64,000 bases of DNA from Prevotella melaninogenica (GCF_013267595.1 NZ_CP054010.1:1116001-1180000); one strand, 5' to 3'. Numbered from the stretch's first letter, positions 52,731 through 62,357 are shown. The notes: generated by a model from the sequence alone, not told the origin. Numbers and translations: made by a program.

Positions 52731-54746
52731 TTATGCTAAAAATGCTTTTACTTGCTTGTAAACATTCTCAGGAGTGAAGCCTAACTTCTCATCCAAGACT
52801 GTGTAAGGTGCTGAGAAACCGAAGCTGTTAAGGCCGAATACCTTTCCATTGGCACCAACTAAGCCCTCGATAGTCACTGGCAAACCTGCTGTTAGACCGA
52901 AAATCTTAGCGTCTCTTGGCAGTATCTGCTCCTGATACTCCTTACTCTGACGGTGGAAGAGACCCTCTGATGGTGCGCTTACGACACGTACCTTCACGCC
53001 GTCCTTACGCAACAACTCAGCTCCAGCAACGCAGGTAGAAACCTCAGAACCGCTTGCAACGAGGATAACATCAAACTGCTCGTCAGAGCCTGTTACGATG
53101 TATGCACCCTTGCGAGTCTGCTGATAGTCTGTTCCCTCTGGTAGACTATTCACATTCTGACGTGAGAAGATGAGTGCTGTTGGCGTATCCATGTTCTCCA
53201 TAGCCATCTGCCAGCAAACGGTTGCAGCATCACTATCGGCAGGACGAAGCACACGAACAGAGTCTTGTCCAGCGTGGTTTTGCAACTTCTCCATCAATCG
53301 AATCTGTGCTTCCTGCTCTACTGGCTCGTGTGTAGGACCATCCTCACCAACGCGGAAAGCGTCATGACTCCATACAAACTTAACTGGAGTCTGCATGAGA
53401 GCAGCCATGCGAATAGCCGGTTTCATATAGTCTGAGAACACGAAGAAGGTTCCCATAGCAGTGATGACACCACCATGAAGCATCATACCGATACACATAC
53501 ATGCCATTGCCAACTCGCTAACACCAGCCTGGAAGAAGGCTCCGCTGAAGTCATCACGTGTGAGTGCGTGTGTCTTGTTAAGGAATCCATCTGTCTTATC
53601 AGAGTTGCTGAGGTCGGCTGATGATACGATCATGTTAGGAACTTGCTCTGCGATAACACCGAGACAAGCTGCAGAACCATTACGTGTAGGAATGTCGCGC
53701 TTTTGTACAAGGCCACTCCAGTCAATCTTTGGAGCCTTGCCAGAGAACCACTCACGCATCTGTGCTGCCTTCTCAGGGTTCTCTTTTTCCCATTGTGCTT
53801 CAGCTGCATGACGCTCAGCAACAATCTTTCTGAGTTCTGCTGCACGGTCATCATAAAGCTTCTGAACCTCTGGGAAAATCTTGAATGGGTCTTCTAAGTC
53901 ACCACCAAGATTCTTTACTGTATTTCTATAGGCATCACCACCCAATGGTGCGCCATGTGTTTTAATGCTGTTTTCGTAGCTACTACCGTCAGCCTGCAAT
54001 GCTCCTTTTGCCATAATAGTCCTACCGATGATAAGCGTAGGGCGGCTTTCTTCCTTGTTAGCAGCTACAAGTGCTTCACGGATAGCGTCTGGATTATTGC
54101 CATCAATCTCCAACACATTCCATCCCCAAGCACGATATTTCATGCCAGTATCTTCGTCCATAACCGCTCCACACTCAGTAGAAAGCTGAATGTTATTAGC
54201 GTCATAGAACATAATAAGATTGTTGAGTCCTAAGTTTCCTGCCAATCGTCCTACCTCTGCACTAATACCTTCTTGGACACCACCGTCAGAGATAAAGGCA
54301 TAAATCTTGTGTTGCATCATGGTATGACCAAGTCGTGCTTCAAGGAATTTCTCAGCAACTGCTGCACCGGCAGCGTAGGCATGGCCTTGTCCAAGTGGAC
54401 CAGAAGAGTTCTCTATGCCATGTGCGATATCCCTCTCTGGATGACCTGGTGTGATTGAACCCCACTGGCGGAATTGCTTTATATCGTCAATTGTGAACTT
54501 TCTCTGGAGTGTTAACGCTGCATAGAGCATTGGTGACATGTGACCTGGGTCGAGATAGAATCGGTCACGTCCAGTCCACTCAGGCTGATCTGGGTCAAAG
54601 ACGAGAAATTCAGAGAAGAGAACGTTGATAAAGTCGGCACCGCCCATAGCGCCACCAGGGTGTCCTGATTTAGCTTTTTCAACCATTGACACTGCGAGAA
54701 TTCTGATGTTATCCGCTGCTTGGTCCATCAAATGCTTGTCATTCAT
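52731..54746 (-). CDS. tkt: Transketolase
   Basis: 671 residues using thiamine diphosphate. Motifs: MVEKAKSGHPGGAMGGADF, the ThDP/metal motif DGGVQEGISAEVGRLAG and DANN, EVSELAMACM-like catalytic-Glu region (FFQAGVSELAMA), THDAFRVGEDGPTHEPVEQ-like donor site (SHDAFRVGEDGPTHEPVEQ). It transfers two-carbon units in the pentose phosphate pathway. It is the first gene of the tkt-rpiB operon with a -7 box at 54776-54783. Confidence 0.96.
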   Translation of the reverse strand: MNDKHLMDQAADNIRILAVSMVEKAKSGHPGGAMGGADFINVLFSEFLVFDPDQPEWTGRDRFYLDPGHMSPMLYAALTLQRKFTIDDIKQFRQWGSITPGHPERDIAHGIENSSGPLGQGHAYAAGAAVAEKFLEARLGHTMMQHKIYAFISDGGVQEGISAEVGRLAGNLGLNNLIMFYDANNIQLSTECGAVMDEDTGMKYRAWGWNVLEIDGNNPDAIREALVAANKEESRPTLIIGRTIMAKGALQADGSSYENSIKTHGAPLGGDAYRNTVKNLGGDLEDPFKIFPEVQKLYDDRAAELRKIVAERHAAEAQWEKENPEKAAQMREWFSGKAPKIDWSGLVQKRDIPTRNGSAACLGVIAEQVPNMIVSSADLSNSDKTDGFLNKTHALTRDDFSGAFFQAGVSELAMACMCIGMMLHGGVITAMGTFFVFSDYMKPAIRMAALMQTPVKFVWSHDAFRVGEDGPTHEPVEQEAQIRLMEKLQNHAGQDSVRVLRPADSDAATVCWQMAMENMDTPTALIFSRQNVNSLPEGTDYQQTRKGAYIVTGSDEQFDVILVASGSEVSTCVAGAELLRKDGVKVRVVSAPSEGLFHRQSKEYQEQILPRDAKIFGLTAGLPVTIEGLVGANGKVFGLNSFGFSAPYTVLDEKLGFTPENVYKQVKAFLA

Positions 54747-54775
54747 AAATAGATAGGATTTTTGAAATTATAATG

Positions 54776-54783
54776 CAAATATA
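54776..54783 (-). promoter_or_regulatory. -7 box of tkt
   Basis: TATATTTG followed by CAT on the minus strand, 30 bases before the start. Confidence 0.55.
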
Positions 54784-54981
54784 AAGATAAATATGGAGAC
54801 ATCAAAATAATAAACTTACTATTTTCCCCAAAATATTCAAAAATGCCTAAAGCATAGTATTTGCTTTGCTCCGATTGGTTGATGAGTGGTTGTTTTATGA
54901 CTGTTTTATCGTAATTCATCATCCTTTTGCAGTAGCTTGTTTCAGCGTTGGATGACGTCGTTATCGTTACCTTTTATAGTG

Positions 54982-55035
54982 GTGCTAAGGCTTCGCACAT
55001 AGTGTGCGGAAGCTTCGCACAACTGGTGCGGGGCG
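54982..55035. repeat. Second 22-bp-period family, copy 3
   Basis: GTGCTAAGGCTTCGCACAT... (54982-55003), GTGCGGAAGCTTCGCACA... (55004-55025), then GTGCGGGGCG. Exact 22-bp period. It lies in the gap 54747-55220, which holds no gene. Confidence 0.8.
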
Positions 55036-55114
55036 TTAATACGAATCATCTTGTGGGTAATCAGGTATACGGTCAGGCGTAAGAGAGACTGCAAAGGATG
55101 GATAGGAATACGAT

Positions 55115-55173
55115 AAAAGGGTATATCAGAATGTTTGTCAGTGACCTTTTAACATTCGATATACCCTTTTTAT
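55115..55173 (-). terminator. Terminator of the Nudix regulator gene
   Basis: A long stem, AAAGGGTATATC.GAATGTT, with its reverse complement (one bulge), loop TGTCAGTGACCTTTT-like, and T-rich on both sides. It lies 48 bases beyond the stop at 55221. Confidence 0.75.
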
Positions 55174-55220
55174 GTGTTATCTTAGCTAAACGCTTCTATC
55201 GTTAGCCTTCTTATGAAGGA

Positions 55221-55889
55221 TTATAGAGAGGCGTCTGAATAGGCTTGTTTGTTGATGCGATACAATGCTGCACCGCGCTTGCTGGTTATCTTATCAATAT
55301 ACTTTGTCTTCTCAATGAAGTCGATTTGCTTGATACGCTTACGGAAGTTGCGTTTATCAATCTCAACACCCATAATCGCTTCGTGGACATTCTGAAGCTG
55401 TGTGAGTGTGAAGAGTTCTGGGAGAAGGTTGAAACCGAGTGGGTCTTTATTGATGAGTTTGCGGAGTTGGCTCAATGCTATCTGTACCATTTCGATGTGG
55501 TCACCATATAGCTCTGGTAATTTGTTGATGTCAACCCACTGTAGGTCGTTCTCTTCCAATAGCTTATGGTCGTAGTCAGACACATTGATGAGGGCGCAAT
55601 AAGCGATTGAGATAACGCGATCACCAGGGTCACGATCAGTCTCACCGAAGGCTCCCACCTGTCGCATATAGATGTTATTGATGCCCGTGCATTGGAAAAG
55701 AACTCTGTTGGCAGCCTCTTTCAAGCTCTCATTCTCTCTAACGAATCCACCGTATAGAGATAGTTTGCCGCTGTATGGTTCAACCTTACGCTTACCAACG
55801 AGTAACTGTAGCTTTTTGTTTTCGAACCCGAGTACGATGCAGTCGACCGAAACTAATAGTTTGGGTTCACCTTTGTAGTATTTATTCAT
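55221..55889 (-). CDS. Nudix-related transcriptional regulator (NrtR/AraR-like)
   Basis: 222 residues. Residues 10-140 have a Nudix fold (LLVSVDCIVLGFENKKLQLL, GKLSLYGGFV). The catalytic REUxEE of the Nudix box is replaced by NRVLFQ in ESLKEAANRVLFQCTGI, so it should not hydrolyse substrate. Residues 150-222 are a winged-helix-like region (FTLTQLQNVHEAIMG, DKRNFRKRIKQID, RGAALYRIN). This is the build of the NrtR family and of AraR, the arabinose regulator of Bacteroides. The effector here is probably a sugar or sugar phosphate; neighbours are transketolase and galactose genes. No operator was identified. Confidence 0.85.
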   Translation of the reverse strand: MNKYYKGEPKLLVSVDCIVLGFENKKLQLLVGKRKVEPYSGKLSLYGGFVRENESLKEAANRVLFQCTGINNIYMRQVGAFGETDRDPGDRVISIAYCALINVSDYDHKLLEENDLQWVDINKLPELYGDHIEMVQIALSQLRKLINKDPLGFNLLPELFTLTQLQNVHEAIMGVEIDKRNFRKRIKQIDFIEKTKYIDKITSKRGAALYRINKQAYSDASL

Positions 55890-56026
55890 GTTGTAGGTTT
55901 TGATATGAGATGTAAACTTGTAAATATCTCTTGGTTAGGTAGTAATATCTTTTTTGTTGTGTATTGGGATTTAAAGGTCTTCATCTGTTGGATTACTCCA
56001 TGTGTTTATGACGCTTATTTTTAGCT

Positions 56027-56060
56027 AAGGGCTGAACTTCTTATGTTGAATCCAGCCCTT
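56027..56060. terminator. Weak hairpin after galK
   Basis: AAGGGCTG (56027-56034) and CAGCCCTT (56053-56060), about 50 bases downstream of the galK stop. No T run on the minus side, so termination there is uncertain. Confidence 0.35.
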
Positions 56061-56112
56061 ATACTAATTAAATATCGATGAAAATAGCACCTCGTTAGAT
56101 ACCATTATGTTC

Positions 56113-57273
56113 TTAGCAAACCTTGTGAGAACCTTCACTGATAACCACAGGATAGACTTCTGGGGCATGACCATACTTTGCTGTGAACTTCTCTGTTGCG
56201 TCAGCAATGAACTTGTCATACAACTCATCCTTAACGAGGTTGATGGTACAACCACCGAAGCCACCACCCATGATGCGGGAACCAGTTACGCCATTCTCTT
56301 TAGCAACGTCGTTGAGGAAGTCGAGCTCTTCGCAGCTTACCTCATATTCCTTGCTAAGTCCGTGATGTGTTTCATACATCTTCTGACCAACTGTCTCATA
56401 GTCACCAGCAACAAGTGCGTCACAGACAGCGAGAACACGTTCCTTCTCACCGAGAACGAAGTGTGCACGCTGGTAGTCCTCAGCACTTACCTTGTCCTTA
56501 ACAGCCTCTAATTCTTCCTCATTGACATCACGCAATGTCTCGAATTTCTTGTCTGGGAACTGCTTCGCAACAGCTGCAACAACGTTCTCACAGCTTCTGC
56601 GACGATCGTTATATGGGCTACCAACAAGTTCGTGCTTAACCTTTGAGTTGACAAGAACGAGCTTATAACCCTGTGGATTGAATGGGAAATACTCGAATTC
56701 ACGGCTGCGGCAGTCAAGGCGCATCAGCTTACCTTCCTGACCGAAGACGCTTGCAAACTGGTCCATGATACCACAGTTTACACCGATATACTTGTGTTCT
56801 GTAGCCTGACCAGCGAGTACGATGTCCCACTTTGATATCTTATTATCAGCAAACAAGTCGTTCAATGCGCATCCGAAACAGCTCTCCATAGCAGCAGATG
56901 AACTCATACCTGCACCGAGAGGAACGTCACCAGCAAAAGCAATGTTGAAACCCTTTACGTCAACACCAAGTGCCTTGAACTCCTGTACCATACCATAAAT
57001 GAAGCGTGCCCATGTAGCGCGTGGACCCTCTGGGTCGTCAACTTTGAACTCTACACGGTCCTTGAGGTCGATAGAGTAGCACATAACAGTGTTTGTACCA
57101 TTAGGACGAACCTCTGCCATAATGCCCTTGTCTACTGCACCTGGGAATACGAAACCACCATTATAATCAGTGTGTTCGCCAATAAGGTTAATACGTCCTG
57201 GTGAGAAATAAATGTTTCCAGTTTTGCCGTCGAAATGCTTAATAAAACGGCTTCTTACGAATTCTATGTCCAT
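56113..57273 (-). CDS. galK: Galactokinase
   Basis: 386 residues from MDIEFVRSRFIKHFDG, the usual start; the open frame to 57348 adds residues unlike the family. GHMP kinase motifs: GRINLIGEHTDYNGG (galactose binding), LGAGMSSSAAMES (ATP-binding), IMGGGFGGCTINLV (third motif). It phosphorylates galactose at C1. It ends a three-gene operon after the transporter (91-base gap). Confidence 0.95.
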   Translation of the reverse strand: MDIEFVRSRFIKHFDGKTGNIYFSPGRINLIGEHTDYNGGFVFPGAVDKGIMAEVRPNGTNTVMCYSIDLKDRVEFKVDDPEGPRATWARFIYGMVQEFKALGVDVKGFNIAFAGDVPLGAGMSSSAAMESCFGCALNDLFADNKISKWDIVLAGQATEHKYIGVNCGIMDQFASVFGQEGKLMRLDCRSREFEYFPFNPQGYKLVLVNSKVKHELVGSPYNDRRRSCENVVAAVAKQFPDKKFETLRDVNEEELEAVKDKVSAEDYQRAHFVLGEKERVLAVCDALVAGDYETVGQKMYETHHGLSKEYEVSCEELDFLNDVAKENGVTGSRIMGGGFGGCTINLVKDELYDKFIADATEKFTAKYGHAPEVYPVVISEGSHKVC

Positions 57274-57364
57274 GTTAGTAATGTTTTGAATGATAGTTAG
57301 GGTTTTATGTATATATCTCTTTATAATGGCAAGCGTAATGCCTGCCATTATAAAGATGTATGTT

Positions 57365-58648
57365 TTACGCCTTCTTTGAAGGATGTGAGCCTACTAATGC
57401 GTAGAAAAGCATGTAAGCCAACATACCAACGATGAGCCAGTAGCTCTGAATGTCGCCTACCTTTGTTGCCATAAGGTTCTGAATCAATGGCATTACACCA
57501 CCACCAACAACCATGGTCATGAAGAGACCAGAAGCTGTTGCTGTGTATTTACCAAGGCCTTCGGTAGCGAGGTTGAAGATAACACCCCACATAACTGATG
57601 TACAGATACCACAAAGGATGATGAACAATACCTTTGTTGGGACCTCTACCTGGTCGAATGTGCTCTCTGCAAGGTTAGGAATTGAAAGGCTCATCTTTAC
57701 ATCCTCTGGCATGAAGATAGCCACGAGCAAGAGGAGGAGGGCTACTGCTGAGGTTACGGTCAACTGCATACGAGATGATACCTTACCGCTGATGAAGGCA
57801 CTAACGAAGCGACCTACGAGCATCAACATCCAATAAACACCTGCAATCAGACCTGCTGTTGCTGCACTACCAAGTACACCGCCCTTTGCAACTGGCTCAC
57901 TGAGGTAGAAAAAGAGCTGACCAGGAATACCAACTTCAACACCTACGTAGAAGAAGATAGCAATGATACCGAGCAACAACTGACGATAACGTAAAGCCTC
58001 CTTGATACCACCAACGACGTCTGTCTTCTCTGTTTCTGGCTCTGTCAACTGTGTAAACCAAACGATAACGAATGAAGCTGCAAAGATAACTAACGCAATC
58101 AACAACAATGGAGTTACTGCCTTGAGTGATGTTTCCTTTGTAATCTCACCAATCATAGAACCTGCGAGCATTGGAGTCAGCGTTGCTGCGAGTGAGTTCA
58201 ACGAACCACCTGTTTGAATCAGCTGGTTACCACGGTTACCACCACCGCCAAGAAGGTTCAACATTGGGTTTACAACGGTGTTCAAGATACAAACGCAGAA
58301 ACCGCAAACAAAGGCACCAACAAGGTAAACTACGTATGTGCCGATTTCGTTTCCGTCCATTCTACTTGAACCATATTGGATGGCAATACCGATGAAACCA
58401 AGTGCTAAGGCAACAAGAGCAGTCTTCTTATATCCGTATTTTGTAATCATCATACCTGCTGGAATACCCATGAAGAGGTAAGCCAAGAAGTTCATCATGT
58501 TACCCATCATACCAGCCCACTCATAGTGCTGCTTCCAAATTGTACCAAATGGCGCCGCCATGTTGGTTACGAAAGAGATCATCGCAAATAAGAACATCAT
58601 GGTGATAATAGCCACCAAGGTTCCTTTCTTGTTAGTTTGATTTTCCAT
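57365..58648 (-). CDS. MFS sugar transporter, FucP/galactose-like
   Basis: 427 residues with 12 membrane segments. The N-terminal half includes FLFAMISFVTNMAAPFG and MGIPAGMMITKYGYKKTAL, then GGSLNSLAATLTPMLAGS, typical of the FucP/GlcP-GalP type of the major facilitator family. By its position between galM and galK it most likely imports galactose (or glucose/galactose) with protons. It has 42 bases to galM. Confidence 0.88.
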   Translation of the reverse strand: MENQTNKKGTLVAIITMMFLFAMISFVTNMAAPFGTIWKQHYEWAGMMGNMMNFLAYLFMGIPAGMMITKYGYKKTALVALALGFIGIAIQYGSSRMDGNEIGTYVVYLVGAFVCGFCVCILNTVVNPMLNLLGGGGNRGNQLIQTGGSLNSLAATLTPMLAGSMIGEITKETSLKAVTPLLLIALVIFAASFVIVWFTQLTEPETEKTDVVGGIKEALRYRQLLLGIIAIFFYVGVEVGIPGQLFFYLSEPVAKGGVLGSAATAGLIAGVYWMLMLVGRFVSAFISGKVSSRMQLTVTSAVALLLLLVAIFMPEDVKMSLSIPNLAESTFDQVEVPTKVLFIILCGICTSVMWGVIFNLATEGLGKYTATASGLFMTMVVGGGVMPLIQNLMATKVGDIQSYWLIVGMLAYMLFYALVGSHPSKKA

Positions 58649-58690
58649 TTTGATATTTCAATTTTTATTTATTATTTCCTTTTTAGATGC

Positions 58691-59782
58691 TTATTTCTCT
58701 ACATCGAACTTATAAATCGTTCTCTGTGTGTAGTCCTTACATGGCTCTAAGATGACTGAAGGGAAATAAGGATGGTTTGGACTGTCTGGGAAGTGCTGTG
58801 CCTCGAAGCAGATAGCACTGCGACGTGGGAAGGTTGCACCATGCTGTCCCTTATAGCCGTCAGCCCAGTTATGGGTATATACCTGAACACCTGGCTCTGT
58901 TGTATACACCTCCATTGTTCTGCCACTCTTTGGTTCTTTGATGCGTGCAGCGAATGATAGCTCGCCTTCTTCCTTCTTATTCAGTACGAAACAGTGGTCG
59001 TAACCCGCACCATTCTTAATCTGTTCGTGGTCAGCGTCGATATGCTGACCTACTGCCTTTGGTTCACGGAAGTCGAATGGAGTACCAGCTACCTTCAAAA
59101 TCTCACCTGTTGGGATGGATGTTTCGTCAATAGGAAGATAGAAGTCTGCGTTTATCTGGCATTCTAAGTCGTCAATTGTTGGTGTAGGATTAGCAATACC
59201 TGCCAAAGAGAAGAATCCATGACTGGTAAGATTGATAATAGTTTTCTTGTTTGTCTTTGCAGAATACTTGATAATGAGTTCGTCGTTATCAGAGAATGAA
59301 TAGGCTACCCAGACTTCAACCTCGCCTGTGTAGCCTTCTTCACCGTATGAAGAAGTATATTTCAAAACAACGGCGTGGTCGTTAACTTGTACAGCATCCC
59401 ATACCTTTGCGTTAAAGCCCTCCTTACCTCCATGCAGAGAGTTAGGACCATTATTAATGGCAAGTTTATACTCCTTTCCGTTCAACTGGAAACGACCTTT
59501 AGCAATACGGTTGCCATAACGGCCAATAAGGGTTGAAAGATAAGGTTCTGGTGAGGAGATAACCTCTTGTATATTGTCATGTCCTTGAATGACATTTGCT
59601 AATTTACCTTCTTTGTCAGGAACCATAATAGCAACAATCGCACCACCGTAATTAGTGACTGCAACCTCATTGCCCTTGGCATTTCTGAGTACATAAAGAT
59701 CGGTTTTCTTACCGCCTATTGTCGTCTGGAAGTCTTCTTTTTTCAGTCCACACGCGTAGTGTGTCTCTTCGGTATTTACCAT
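58691..59782 (-). CDS. galM: Aldose 1-epimerase (mutarotase)
   Basis: 363 residues. Motifs: NYGGAIVAIMVPDKEG, IGRYGNRIAKGRF, NGPNSLHGGKEGFNAKVWD with the catalytic His, LTSHGFFSLAG, GYDHCFVLN, and the base Glu in AICFEAQHFPDSPNHPYFPS. It interconverts alpha- and beta-galactose before galactokinase. First gene of the galM-transporter-galK operon. Only a near-match promoter box (TTACTTTG at 59817-59824) precedes it. Confidence 0.95.
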   Translation of the reverse strand: MVNTEETHYACGLKKEDFQTTIGGKKTDLYVLRNAKGNEVAVTNYGGAIVAIMVPDKEGKLANVIQGHDNIQEVISSPEPYLSTLIGRYGNRIAKGRFQLNGKEYKLAINNGPNSLHGGKEGFNAKVWDAVQVNDHAVVLKYTSSYGEEGYTGEVEVWVAYSFSDNDELIIKYSAKTNKKTIINLTSHGFFSLAGIANPTPTIDDLECQINADFYLPIDETSIPTGEILKVAGTPFDFREPKAVGQHIDADHEQIKNGAGYDHCFVLNKKEEGELSFAARIKEPKSGRTMEVYTTEPGVQVYTHNWADGYKGQHGATFPRRSAICFEAQHFPDSPNHPYFPSVILEPCKDYTQRTIYKFDVEK

Positions 59783-60112
59783 GATGTTCTGTTTTTAGTT
59801 ACTGTTTCAAGACCTGCAAAGTAAATAAAAATAAACGATAACTGCAAACTTAACTTTGAAAATAATAGGGTATGGTGTGTTAAAAACAATTAACATAACA
59901 GCTATTTGTATATTTAAGTGAGTTCTAAATGTTTTTTGTTTGCATTTCTTTTCAGCTGTTAGATAGTGAAAAAGTCCTTGATAAATGTGTGAGATGAATA
60001 ATGAAATATATTTACAAAATATCTTTGTTTTGTGGTTTTAAATGGTTAAAAATGGCGTTTTCGATCACTCTTGTAACTATCAAGGAATCAGGTAGTTGAA
60101 AAATAGTGTTGT

Positions 60113-60222
60113 GAAAGGTGCCTAATTGGACTTCAAAAGGGCGTTAGTTAGACCTCAAAAGGGCATCTTTTGCAAGCCAATTAAGCCCTAATTCAAGCGC
60201 AATTAAGCACCAATAAAATTTC
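60113..60222 (+). repeat. 22-bp-period array, copy 6 (five units)
   Basis: GAAAGGTGCCTAATTGG starts unit 1; five contiguous 22-bp units. Units 4 and 5 are diverged (AATTAAGCCC..., AATTAAGCACC...) but keep length and phase. Confidence 0.85.
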
Positions 60223-60319
60223 GGGTTGTGATTTTTCTTTACAATATGGATGTGGGCTTGGTTCCTTTCTTGGTTCTTCCGAGATATGGAGTAATCAACT
60301 AAAACTCTTATGTAATAAG

Positions 60320-60560
60320 TCACACAGAGTTACGGAGGGGACGGAGGTAAGGGTAATGTTACGGAGGTGCGAATGGCACAACGAGGGACAGAGGTGTAGT
60401 GTACAGCCTCCTGATGCCCTTTGGGGTAAACGCTTTACATATAAATTGCTAATAAAATTGGCAAACTATCTCCGTAGCTTCACACACCAGCGGTGTCTCC
60501 GTGACTTCCATTGCTTTGTATTTAATAATCCTCCGTCCCCTCCGTGACTCTGTGTGAGAC
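60320..60560. mobile_element. 241-bp element with about 28-bp inverted ends
   Basis: The left end starts TCACACAGAGTTACGGAG (60320) and continues to GGACGGAGG. The right end, read on the minus strand from about 60560, starts TCACACAGAGTCACGGAG and also continues to GGACGGAGG. One mismatch is visible over about 28 bases. It is the only paired copy; single ends occur at 3441, 7246, 31719 and 51958. Confidence 0.6.
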
Positions 60561-60666
60561 TTTGTCAGAGTCATAAATTTAGGCTGCCTCCTTATCTCTC
60601 TAAACTTCTGAAGCGTAATCACAAAGGTAAATACCATGTGCATTGTGAGGCAAGAAGGTTTACGCC

Positions 60667-61677
60667 TTACTTCTTTCTTGCCACATACCTATCATATAAT
60701 GGTTTGAAAATAGGGGGAACGGGGCGCGTTTTATATAGCTCTGTAAGATAATCCTTAGCTGTGTCGCTGTTGCTGTAATCCCCTTTCTGAGTGAGCAGTT
60801 TTTTAAGTATTTGATAGCTCCAAGGGGCAGGGTAGGCGCAAAGAAGTTGGAGGACCTCATCAGCATCATAGTCTTCTTGTTTGATAGTAGCTTGACAAGC
60901 AGCCTTAGCATACCACTCAAAGGCAGGGTCGTTCCAATTACTGATAGCTTCACATGCCTCATCGGAGCATATACCATCTTCCTTTAGAAGGGCTTTCAAC
61001 AACTTGTTGATACGCTGTCGGTCATTGGGATTCTTGTATTGAGCGAGGAGAGGGAGGATAGCATCATTCCCTTTGTTGGCTTCTTCGATGACTGTGGCAT
61101 AATAAATCTTGTGGGGTTTGAAGTCCATGAGCAATCCTCTCTCAAAGCCACAGGGCTTCATATAATCGAAAAAGACGAGGCTGTCAAGGGAGAAACACAA
61201 CTGGTTGGGTAGTTTAAGTTCGTAGCTATCGTACCTATAGATAGAGATAGCAGCGCGATTGTAAGGTTCTTCAAACCTGCTACAGCCAGACATCAACTCT
61301 ACGTGTGTCGTATCTTTTAATGCCTGCTTCAATATGTCAAATACTTGTTTGTCAGCTTTTTTCAGTAGAATCCTGTATGCCCAGAGCCTTGTTATGCGTG
61401 AAGTATCGGTATTGGCAATCTCCACTAACTGTTCTACCGTTGTGTGACGGCGGAGCTGATCGGCATAATCAAACTGCTCTGACCGCCTCCCTGCCATACC
61501 GATACCCCTCGAAAATGCCATATACTGGCAGTGGTGGAAGGAATCGAGTGCCACCATAGCACTATCAGATAACCTATCTGAAACCTTTGTGCAAGAGCCA
61601 TAGCCACTGCCTAAAACTATCAGTGTGAGGACTGATATGACAAGATAAATACGTTGTTTAAGTACTAAGTAGTTCAT
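60667..61677 (-). CDS. Exported or lipid-anchored paralogue family protein, unknown function
   Basis: 336 residues. The N-terminal hydrophobic stretch (LVISVLTLIVLGSGYGSC) looks like a lipoprotein signal with Cys at about 29. The rest is helical. Landmarks shared with the 62815-64000 product: QFDYADQLRRHTTVEQLVE, SRITRLWAYRILL, VFFDYMKPCGFERGLL, NKGNDAILPLLAQYKNPNDR, and AYPAPWSYQILKKLLTQKG. Helix-pair repetition suggests a HEAT-like or similar scaffold. I do not recognise the family. It is 20 bases after the 61698 gene. Confidence 0.65.
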   Translation of the reverse strand: MNYLVLKQRIYLVISVLTLIVLGSGYGSCTKVSDRLSDSAMVALDSFHHCQYMAFSRGIGMAGRRSEQFDYADQLRRHTTVEQLVEIANTDTSRITRLWAYRILLKKADKQVFDILKQALKDTTHVELMSGCSRFEEPYNRAAISIYRYDSYELKLPNQLCFSLDSLVFFDYMKPCGFERGLLMDFKPHKIYYATVIEEANKGNDAILPLLAQYKNPNDRQRINKLLKALLKEDGICSDEACEAISNWNDPAFEWYAKAACQATIKQEDYDADEVLQLLCAYPAPWSYQILKKLLTQKGDYSNSDTAKDYLTELYKTRPVPPIFKPLYDRYVARKK

Positions 61678-61697
61678 TATTATATCTTTTTCTTGTT

Positions 61698-62357
61698 TTA
61701 TTCATTTAGTGTATAGCCGAGTCGGGCGTTAAGTCGGTGGGCAAGTTGTTCTATCTTCTTCCTCCGTTCAGAATCTATTTCGTAGTCACGAAGCTGTTCG
61801 ATGACACGGATAGGGGCAATGGTGTCGCTGGGCCATGGGTCTTCCTGTATTTCGGAAGGGCAGTAAAAAGCGATGACATTCAATGAATCGTAAACCTTGA
61901 TAGAGTCGGGACAGCTGTAGCTATAGAATGATATTCTCTTTTCTGTTAGTCCGTTAACTTTATAAACACCTATCAAGTTGTTGTCAAAGAAGTCGTACTC
62001 TCGCCTTACGAGGTACTCACCGTCTTTACAGAAGCAGGTGGGGGGGAGAAAAATGTCGCCCCCTATGACTTGAAGGAAAATGGCAAGTAGCCAAAGTCCA
62101 ATGCCTATCAGCGCACTATAGAGGCGTATCACCAACTTCCTTTTGCTTTTCCGTGCAGCAATCATCAGTGCAATCGGTGACAGAAGAGCAGCCCAAATAG
62201 GTATGTAAGTCAGTCCCCAGCGCAGGTGTACGTCTTCGGGTAGCAGAATATAAATCAGCCCACAGAGGAATATTGCACTAAGGTGTAAGCCCATTGCAAG
62301 CGATAGTTCTTTGCGTTGAACAAAGTCTTTTATCCTATTCCATTGCGGTTTTTGCAT
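61698..62357 (-). CDS. Membrane protein, unknown function
   Basis: 219 residues with three hydrophobic segments (about 20-40, 45-65 and 75-98) and a soluble C-terminal half with the segment EYDFFDNNLIGVYKVNGLTE and YSYSCPDSIKVYDSLN, which may be extracytoplasmic. No family recognised. First gene of a two-gene transcript with the following paralogue-family protein; -7 box at 62380-62387. Confidence 0.6.
   Translation of the reverse strand: MQKPQWNRIKDFVQRKELSLAMGLHLSAIFLCGLIYILLPEDVHLRWGLTYIPIWAALLSPIALMIAARKSKRKLVIRLYSALIGIGLWLLAIFLQVIGGDIFLPPTCFCKDGEYLVRREYDFFDNNLIGVYKVNGLTEKRISFYSYSCPDSIKVYDSLNVIAFYCPSEIQEDPWPSDTIAPIRVIEQLRDYEIDSERRKKIEQLAHRLNARLGYTLNE

Larger units (their letters stand above)
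59783..60666. other. Gene-free region with array and long inverted-repeat element
   Basis: No supportable gene. It holds array copy 6 (60113-60222) and an element with facing CACACAGAG..ACGGAGG ends (60320-60560). Scattered short pieces of the same GGAGG/CTCCG motif lie inside it (near 60358, 60395 and 60471). Confidence 0.7.
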
